A stretch of DNA of 5,522 nt from Pseudomonadota bacterium (lineage in GTDB: Bacteria > Pseudomonadota > Gammaproteobacteria > Burkholderiales > SG8-39). The notes beneath the pieces are model-generated. The model was given only the letters and a program-made list of their open reading frames with translations. It had not been told where the DNA came from and searched no databases. Every line of letters begins with the position of its first letter. Position 1 is the stretch's first letter. The translations under genes and the position numbers were made by a program. Where the stretch lies: positions 1 through 5,522 of the forward strand of contig JAJZUK010000104.1 of the NCBI GenBank assembly GCA_021847125.1. The letters are read 5' to 3'. Positions 1 to 5,522 of the stretch are shown in pieces.

Positions 1-706
1 GGTGATGACCAAGCTGATCCAGAAGAACACCACCATCCCGACCAAGGCGCAGCAGGTGTTCTCCACCGCGGACGACAACCAGACCGCGGTGACCATACAC
101 GTGCTGCAGGGCGAGCGCGACGTGGCTGGCGGCAACAAGAGCCTGGGCCAGTTCAACCTCACCGACATCCCGCCCGCGCCGCGCGGCCTGCCGCAAATCG
201 AGGTCACGTTCGACATCGACGCCAACGGCATCCTGCATGTGTCGGCCAAGGACAAGGCCACGGGCAAGGAGAACAAGATCAAGATCCAGGCCTCGAGCGG
301 TTTGAACGAGGAAGAGATCCAGAAAATGGTCAAGGACGCCGAGGCCCACGCCGAAGAGGACAAGAAGGCGCTGGAACTGGTGAACGCGCGCAATCAGTGC
401 GAGGCGCTGGTGCACTCGGTGAAGAAATCGCTCGGCGAGTACGGCGACAAGCTGGACGCGGGCGAGAAGGAAAAAATCGAGGCCGCGATCAAGGACACCG
501 AAGCGGTGCTCAAGTCCGAGGACAAGGCAGCCATCGACGCCAAGGCGCAGGCGCTGGCGCAGGTGGCGCAGAAGCTGGGCGAGAAAATGTATGCCGACGC
601 ACAGGCCGCGGAGAAGGCTGCGCCAGGCGCAAAAAGCGAAGCCAAGGCCGACGAGAGCGAAGTGGTCGATGCCGAATACACCGAGGTCAAGGACAGCAAG
701 AAATAA
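1..706 (+). CDS. dnaK: Chaperone protein DnaK (Hsp70), C-terminal part, 5' end outside the window
   Basis: DnaK is the cytoplasmic ATP-dependent Hsp70 chaperone that holds unfolded client segments and works with DnaJ and GrpE. The visible 234 residues lack the ATPase domain and begin inside the beta-sandwich substrate-binding domain, near residue 405 of the E. coli protein. Family-diagnostic stretches are [41 protein letters not shown] and [14 protein letters not shown]. From about visible residue 101 the sequence becomes the charged helical lid. It ends in an Ala/Lys/Glu-rich disordered tail with the conserved terminal DAEYTEVKD motif, and the stop is TAA at 704-706. The reading frame starts at base 2 (GTG ATG ACC), which is an internal Val-Met and not a start codon. 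From the length after that point, the full protein should be about 640 residues. A hairpin terminator and dnaJ follow. Identification is secure; only the truncation by the window edge limits the annotation. Confidence 0.98.
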   Translation, partial: VMTKLIQKNTTIPTKAQQVFSTADDNQTAVTIHVLQGERDVAGGNKSLGQFNLTDIPPAPRGLPQIEVTFDIDANGILHVSAKDKATGKENKIKIQASSGLNEEEIQKMVKDAEAHAEEDKKALELVNARNQCEALVHSVKKSLGEYGDKLDAGEKEKIEAAIKDTEAVLKSEDKAAIDAKAQALAQVAQKLGEKMYADAQAAEKAAPGAKSEAKADESEVVDAEYTEVKDSKK

Positions 707-729
707 GGCTCTGGACCCAGGGGCACCGA

Positions 730-759
730 GGGGCGAGGCGTGATAGCCTCGCCCCTTTT
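730..759 (+). terminator. Intrinsic terminator-like hairpin between dnaK and dnaJ
   Basis: A perfect 10-bp stem, GGGGCGAGGC at 730-739 and GCCTCGCCCC at 746-755, closes a 6-nt loop (GTGATA) and is followed directly by TTTT at 756-759. A729-T756 can extend the stem by one pair. The T tract is only on the + strand side, so it would act on transcripts leaving dnaK. It is not followed by a recognisable new promoter before dnaJ, so partial termination (attenuation), giving less dnaJ than dnaK, is my inference. It could also act as an RNA-processing or 3'-end-stabilising hairpin. Confidence 0.8.
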
Positions 760-796
760 GCCGTTGCCCCCTCACTTCTAACTGCTCAAGAAACCC

Positions 797-1921
797 ATGG
801 CAAAGCGCGACTACTACGAAATTCTGGGTGTCAATCGCGACGCGGACGAAGACGCGATCAAGAAGGCTTACCGCAAGCTCGCGATGAAATACCACCCGGA
901 CCGCAACCCGGAAGACAAGGGCAAGTCGGAGGAGAAATTCAAGGAGGCGAAGGAAGCCTACGAGATGCTCTCCGACGCGGAAAAACGCGCCGCCTACGAC
1001 CGTTACGGCCATGCCGGCGTCGATCCGTCCGCGGCGGCCGGCGCACAGGGCGCCGGATTCTCCAACTTCGCCGACGCCTTCGGCGACATCTTCGGCGACA
1101 TTTTCGGCCAGGCGCGCGGCGGCCGCTCCAGCGTCTATCGCGGCGCCGACCTGCGCTACAACCTCGAGATCTCGCTCGAGGCCGCGGCGCACGGCACCGA
1201 GACCAAAATCCGCATTCCCACCATGGACGAATGCGGCACCTGCCACGGCTCGGGCGCGAAGCCCGGCACCCAGCCCAAAACCTGCACCACTTGCGGCGGC
1301 CAGGGCCAGGTGCGCATGCAGCAGGGATTCTTTTCGATCCAGCAGACCTGCCCCAAGTGCCACGGCACGGGCAAGATCATCGCCGACCCCTGCACGAGTT
1401 GCCAGGGTGCCGGCCGCATCAAGCAGCATAAGACGCTGTCGGTCAAGATCCCGGCGGGCGTGGACGAAGGCGATCGCATCCGCCTGAGCGGCGAGGGCGA
1501 GGCCGGCGTCAACGGCGGGCCGCCGGGCGATCTGTACGTGCAGCTGCATCTGAAGCCGCATCCGGTGTTCCAGCGCGATCACGACGACCTGCATTGCGAA
1601 ATGCCGATCAGCTTCACCGTGGCGGCGCTAGGCGGAGAAATCGAAATTCCGACGCTTTCGGGGTCGGCCAGGATCAAGATCCCGGCCGAGACCCAGAGCG
1701 GCAAGATCTTTCGCCTGCGCGGCAAAGGCATCAAAGGCGTGCGCAGCCATGCGCACGGCGACTTGCTGTGCCATATGGTGGTCGAGACGCCGGTCCACCT
1801 CACCGAACGGCAGAAGGAACTCCTGCGCGAACTCGAGGCGATCAACGTGAAAGACTCGGACCGGCACAATCCGCGCGCCAAGTCCTGGATGGACAAGGTG
1901 AAGGAGTTCTTCGCCGAATAG
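797..1921 (+). CDS. dnaJ: Chaperone protein DnaJ (Hsp40, type I co-chaperone)
   Basis: DnaJ delivers unfolded proteins to DnaK and stimulates its ATPase in the cytoplasm. The 374-residue protein is of usual length and shows all type I domains. The J domain spans about 1-70, with the catalytic HPD at residues 33-35. A Gly/Phe-rich region at about 75-125 contains a doubled FGDI. The zinc-binding region has four CxxCxGxG repeats, with cysteines at 146/149, 163/166, 185/188 and 199/202. Two beta-rich C-terminal client-binding domains and a dimerisation tail follow, ending in [11 protein letters not shown]. The ATG at 797 is chosen because [12 protein letters not shown] is the canonical N-terminus. 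The upstream Shine-Dalgarno match is weak (only AAGAA, 788-792), which may mean modest or coupled translation. It lies 90 bp after dnaK, with an intrinsic-type hairpin between them, and converges on cysS. Nothing is missing or disrupted. Confidence 0.98.
   Translation: MAKRDYYEILGVNRDADEDAIKKAYRKLAMKYHPDRNPEDKGKSEEKFKEAKEAYEMLSDAEKRAAYDRYGHAGVDPSAAAGAQGAGFSNFADAFGDIFGDIFGQARGGRSSVYRGADLRYNLEISLEAAAHGTETKIRIPTMDECGTCHGSGAKPGTQPKTCTTCGGQGQVRMQQGFFSIQQTCPKCHGTGKIIADPCTSCQGAGRIKQHKTLSVKIPAGVDEGDRIRLSGEGEAGVNGGPPGDLYVQLHLKPHPVFQRDHDDLHCEMPISFTVAALGGEIEIPTLSGSARIKIPAETQSGKIFRLRGKGIKGVRSHAHGDLLCHMVVETPVHLTERQKELLRELEAINVKDSDRHNPRAKSWMDKVKEFFAE
1079..1102 (+). repeat. Two tandem 12-bp units encoding FGDI-FGDI in the DnaJ Gly/Phe region
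   Basis: TTCGGCGACATC (1079-1090) is followed immediately by TTCGGCGACATT (1091-1102), and a third TTCGGC begins at 1103. The units encode F95-G-D-I and F99-G-D-I. The Asp-Ile-Phe motif of the G/F region is known in the DnaJ family to matter for DnaK regulation, so this repeat is part of the normal protein and not a separate genetic element. Confidence 0.85.
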
Positions 1922-1926
1922 CGAAG
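1909..1926. other. Short hairpin overlapping the dnaJ stop codon
   Basis: CTTCGC (1909-1914) and GCGAAG (1921-1926) form a perfect 6-bp stem around a 6-nt loop, CGAATA, that contains most of the dnaJ stop codon. No T tract follows on either strand, so it is at best a weak bidirectional terminator for the convergent dnaJ and cysS transcripts. A competing 6-bp pairing, CCGAAT (1914-1919) with ATTCGG (1932-1937), shares some of the same bases. The rest of the 49-bp convergent gap (1922-1970) holds nothing else I can recognise. Confidence 0.3.
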
Positions 1927-1970
1927 CACTCATTCGGTACGCAATACGGCCGACTAGGGCCTCTTGAAGC

Positions 1971-3383
<1,413 letters not shown>

Positions 3384-3471
3384 GCGCGAAGGACAGCCGG
3401 AACTAAGTCGATTGCGCCGCAGCCTAAGCGTGAACGCGGCGCCATCGCCGATACTTCAACAGCGGTCTCTA

Positions 3472-3501
3472 TTGTGGACGTTCGGGTGTTATTGTTAGAA
3501 T
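3472..3501 (+). promoter_or_regulatory. Candidate sigma70-type promoter for the TPR / L,D-transpeptidase genes
   Basis: TTGTGG (3472-3477) and TAGAAT (3496-3501) are separated by 18 bp. The -10 matches TATAAT at five of six positions and the -35 matches TTGACA at three of six. The element lies in the locally AT-richer part of the divergent spacer: 3471-3540 is about 43% G+C by my count, against much higher values in flanking genes. Transcription would begin near 3508, leaving a leader of about 30 nt before the ATG at 3540. The prediction rests on sequence match alone. Confidence 0.5.
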
Positions 3502-3517
3502 GTTGGGCTAATCCAAC
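3502..3517. promoter_or_regulatory. Short inverted repeat GTTGG-N6-CCAAC just downstream of the -10 element
   Basis: GTTGG (3502-3506) and CCAAC (3513-3517) are perfect inverted 5-bp arms around GCTAAT. The repeat covers the expected transcription start of the rightward promoter, a position where a repressor could act. It could equally be a minor RNA hairpin in the leader or chance. No regulator is encoded in the window. Confidence 0.25.
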
Positions 3518-3539
3518 TGGCGCGAGAAAGTATAACACA

Positions 3540-4634
3540 ATGCACTCCCTCCTTCGCCGCATCGCACTCGCGCTGAGCCTCGCCCTGGCCGCAGCGGCCG
3601 TCCACGCCGACGAGCTGCAGGACATCAATCGCATGATGCGGCAAGGCCAGCTGCAACAGTCGCTGGAACGCATCGACAAGTTTCTGGCCGGTAAGCCGCG
3701 CGATGCGCAAGGGCGATTCCTGAAGGGCCTGATCCTGACCGAGATGAACCGCTCGAACGAGGCGATTCAGGTGTTCCAGAAGCTGTCCGAGGATTATCCC
3801 GAACTGCCGGAGCCCTACAACAACCTGGCCGTGTTGTACGCCGCGCAGGGTCAGTATGAAAAGGCCCGGATCGCGCTGGAAGCGTCGATCCGCACGCATC
3901 CCAGCTACGCCACCGCGCACGAGAACCTCGGCGACATTTATGCAAAACTCGCCAGCCAGGCTTATGACAAGGCGCTGCAATTGGACTCGTCCAATACCGG
4001 CGCCAAGACCAAATTGGCCATGATCGGCGAATTGATCAGCGGCGGATCGCGCGCCGCCCGCGGCGCCGCGCCCGCAGAGCCTGCCAAGACCGCGCAAGCC
4101 GCCGCGACCAGCTCGGCCGATGCCGCCAAGACCAGCGCGGCTGCAAGCGCCAAACCAGCGGCGGAGCCCAAGGCGGCCGCTGCGCCCAAGACAGCGACCG
4201 AACCCAGGCCGGCCGAAACCAAGACCGCCGAAGCCAAGGCAGCTGAATCGAAACCGGCCAAGCCGGCAGCGAAGGCCGGCGCCGCCGCGGAAGACGAATC
4301 CGAGGCGCTCATCAAGACCGTGCGCGGCTGGGCCGACGCCTGGTCGAGGAAGGATGTGGCCGGCTACCTCGCGCATTACGCCAAGGACTTCAAGACCCCG
4401 AAAGGCGAGTCGCGCGCCGATTGGGAAAAATCGCGCAAACAGCGCATCAGCGCGCCCAAGAAAATCGAAGTCGAAGTCGAATCGCCCAAGGTCAGCATCA
4501 GCGGCGAAAACGCCGCGAGCGTCAGCTTCCGCCAGGTTTACCGGTCTGACCGGATCAAGGCCGCGGGAACTAAAACGCTGGTCATGGTCAAAGCCAATGG
4601 CAAATGGCTCATACATGAAGAGCGGGTTAACTAA
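3540..4634 (+). CDS. Exported TPR protein with C-terminal NTF2-like (Csd6-type) domain
   Basis: This is a predicted periplasmic scaffold, probably serving the YkuD enzyme encoded next door. From the ATG at 3540 it has 364 residues. A signal peptide (two Arg, a Leu/Ala-rich core, AVHA) is likely cleaved after A23. TPRs lie at about 22-55, 56-89 and 90-123 with exact 34-residue spacing and Pro at each position 32. A fourth, at 124-152, is about five residues short. Residues 170-251 form an Ala/Lys/Pro/Glu-rich, presumably disordered linker. Residues 252-364 resemble the NTF2-like/SnoaL fold: TVRGWADAWSRKDVAGYLAHY, then strands ending in KTLVMVKANGKWLIHEE. This domain type occurs beside or fused to L,D-transpeptidases, as in H. 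pylori Csd6. An in-frame GTG at 3474 would add 22 residues ahead of the signal peptide and overlap the promoter, so I reject it. The Shine-Dalgarno sequence is weak (GAGAAAG, 3524-3530). The stop is 3 bp before the next gene. The domain calls are by eye and the exact role is inferred. Confidence 0.85.
   Translation: MHSLLRRIALALSLALAAAAVHADELQDINRMMRQGQLQQSLERIDKFLAGKPRDAQGRFLKGLILTEMNRSNEAIQVFQKLSEDYPELPEPYNNLAVLYAAQGQYEKARIALEASIRTHPSYATAHENLGDIYAKLASQAYDKALQLDSSNTGAKTKLAMIGELISGGSRAARGAAPAEPAKTAQAAATSSADAAKTSAAASAKPAAEPKAAAAPKTATEPRPAETKTAEAKAAESKPAKPAAKAGAAAEDESEALIKTVRGWADAWSRKDVAGYLAHYAKDFKTPKGESRADWEKSRKQRISAPKKIEVEVESPKVSISGENAASVSFRQVYRSDRIKAAGTKTLVMVKANGKWLIHEERVN
4047..4292 (+). 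other. Low-complexity Ala/Lys/Pro/Glu linker in the TPR protein
   Basis: About 82 codons (residues 170-251) use mostly Ala, Lys, Pro, Glu, Thr and Ser, with recurring short units such as AAKT, AEPK, AETK and AEAK. At DNA level the phrase CCAAGAC recurs several times. The segment separates the TPR block from the NTF2-like domain and is likely an extended, net-positive periplasmic tether. It could also touch anionic peptidoglycan or teichoic-like polymers, which is inference. Such tracts often vary in length between strains. Confidence 0.7.
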
Positions 4635-4637
4635 TTG

Positions 4638-5522
4638 ATGCAGTTGCGGCGCGGACTCTCGAATACATTACTCGCCGGGGCGCTAGTCTGCGCCAGCGTC
4701 TTCCTCCTTGCCCCGGCACCTGCCCAAGCGGACCCAAGCACCGACAACCTGCTGGGCAAGGTGTTCGATGAAATCGAGAACAACCGTCTCGACGTGGCGC
4801 TCAAGAACGTCGAAGCGCTGATTCAGGCCAAGCCCAATTTCCGCCTCGCCTACCTGATCAAAGGCGACCTGCTGCTGGCCCGCGGCCGCGAACTCAAGAC
4901 GTTCGGCGACGCGCCTCAGGGATCGAGCACGGCGCGGCTGGCCGATCTGCGCGCCGAGGCGCTGGTGCGCCTGCACGCTTACCGCGACCGCCCGCCGCAG
5001 GACCGGGTGCCGCGCTATCTGCTGCAACTGCGCGCGGATCAGCGCTATGCCATCGTCGTCGACAATAAGCGCTCGCGCCTGTACCTCTACCAGAACGAGA
5101 ACGGCCGGCCGCGCTTCGTCGCCGACTATTACATCAGCACCGGCAAACGCGGCGGGGAGAAAACGCGCGAAGGCGACGAAAAGACGCCGGTGGGCGTATA
5201 CCACGTCACGGCGAGCCTGCCGCGCAACAAGCTCTCTGACTTCTACGGCAGCGGCGCTTTCCCGATCAGCTATCCCAACGAGTGGGACCGGCGCCACGGC
5301 AGGAACGGCCATGGCATCTGGCTGCACGGCACGCCCAGCGATACCTACAGCCGCGCCCCGCGCGCGAGCAACGGCTGCGTGGTGCTCGCGAACGCGGACC
5401 TCGACGCGCTATCGAAGAAACTGCAGATCGGACTCACGCCGGTCATCATCAGCGAACAGGTCGAATGGCTTTCGCTGGATGACTGGAACGCCGAGCGCAA
5501 TGCGCTCAATGCCGAAATCCAG
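4638..5522 (+). CDS. Exported YkuD-family L,D-transpeptidase / L,D-carboxypeptidase, 3' end outside the window
   Basis: This is a peptidoglycan-active cysteine enzyme of the periplasm. YkuD enzymes form 3-3 crosslinks, attach or release lipoprotein, or trim tetrapeptides. ATG 4638 opens a frame with no stop to the window end, so 295 residues are visible. A signal peptide is likely cleaved after AQA (residue 31). Residues 35-84 look like one and a half TPRs (LDVALKNVEALIQAKPNF, then GDLLLARG). The YkuD domain starts near 137 (YAIVVDNKRSRLYLYQ) and includes ISTGKRGGEKTREGDEKTPVG. The active site is H230-G-T, then S244-N-G-C247, with 17 residues from H230 to C247. The usual SHGC is SNGC here. 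The catalytic domain looks complete; the protein continues beyond visible residue 295. It begins 3 bp after the TPR gene, so shared transcription and translational coupling are likely. The Shine-Dalgarno match GAAGAG at 4617-4622 is distant. Transpeptidase versus carboxypeptidase or hydrolase cannot be decided from sequence. Confidence 0.9.
   Translation, partial: MQLRRGLSNTLLAGALVCASVFLLAPAPAQADPSTDNLLGKVFDEIENNRLDVALKNVEALIQAKPNFRLAYLIKGDLLLARGRELKTFGDAPQGSSTARLADLRAEALVRLHAYRDRPPQDRVPRYLLQLRADQRYAIVVDNKRSRLYLYQNENGRPRFVADYYISTGKRGGEKTREGDEKTPVGVYHVTASLPRNKLSDFYGSGAFPISYPNEWDRRHGRNGHGIWLHGTPSDTYSRAPRASNGCVVLANADLDALSKKLQIGLTPVIISEQVEWLSLDDWNAERNALNAEIQ

Noticed and set aside
760..796. A dedicated or heat-shock-type promoter for dnaJ downstream of the hairpin
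   Set aside because: No -35/-10 pair with acceptable spacing and no sigma32-like CTTGAA / CCCCAT pair is present in this short stretch.
397..1431. A 344-codon + strand frame running from dnaK through the intergenic hairpin into dnaJ
   Set aside because: It is out of frame with two unmistakable genes, is extremely Arg/Gly/Ala-rich, and has no family resemblance.
3503..3536. A second promoter, TTGGGC with TATAAC, just before the TPR start codon
   Set aside because: The spacing is 22 bp, too long for a sigma70 promoter, and the start of transcription would fall inside the coding region.
3474..3539. An upstream in-frame GTG start for the TPR protein
   Set aside because: It would put 22 residues ahead of a good signal peptide, and its codons coincide with the best promoter candidate (3472-3501). 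The ATG at 3540 gives a normal exported N-terminus.
3495..4616. A 373-codon open frame antisense to nearly the whole TPR gene
   Set aside because: It mirrors the TPR gene's codon bias in a high-GC genome. Its translation is Gly/Arg/Phe/Leu low-complexity with no recognisable domain, and the opposite strand encodes a clear signal peptide, TPRs and an NTF2-like domain.
4683..5327. A 214-codon minus-strand frame opposite the YkuD gene
   Set aside because: The + strand frame has a signal peptide and an intact YkuD active-site motif. The antisense translation is Ala/Val/Arg-rich without motifs.

Overview
The window is high-GC bacterial chromosome with a strong G/C preference at third codon positions. 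The DnaK, DnaJ and cysteinyl-tRNA synthetase sequences look proteobacterial, most like Betaproteobacteria. That lineage call comes from recognising protein sequence, not from a computed tree. I see no mobile element, tRNA, rRNA or CRISPR array.

Layout, left to right. (1) Positions 1-706 hold the 3' part of dnaK, cut by the window edge, on the + strand. (2) A 90-bp gap carries a perfect 10-bp GC-rich hairpin followed by four T's, which looks like an intrinsic terminator. (3) dnaJ is complete on the + strand (797-1921). (4) A 49-bp convergent gap follows; a weak hairpin overlaps the dnaJ stop codon. (5) cysS is complete on the - strand (1971-3383). (6) A 156-bp divergent spacer is AT-richer near its right end. 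It holds a plausible sigma70-type promoter for the rightward genes and a short inverted repeat. (7) Two exported proteins are encoded on the + strand only 3 bp apart. The first (3540-4634) has a signal peptide, four TPRs, an Ala/Lys/Pro-rich linker and a C-terminal NTF2-like domain. The second (4638 to beyond the window end) has a signal peptide, a TPR-like helical segment and a YkuD (L,D-transpeptidase) catalytic domain.

Three functional blocks are present. dnaK and dnaJ form the Hsp70 chaperone cycle, with grpE probably upstream outside the window. cysS charges tRNA-Cys. The two right-hand genes look like a cell-envelope pair: a periplasmic TPR/NTF2-like scaffold and a peptidoglycan-active YkuD enzyme. 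Their domain content recalls Helicobacter pylori Csd6, where a YkuD domain and an NTF2-like domain sit in one chain; here they are split over adjacent genes. This pair is the most interesting part of the window. The chaperone and synthetase genes are ordinary family members with all key residues in place.
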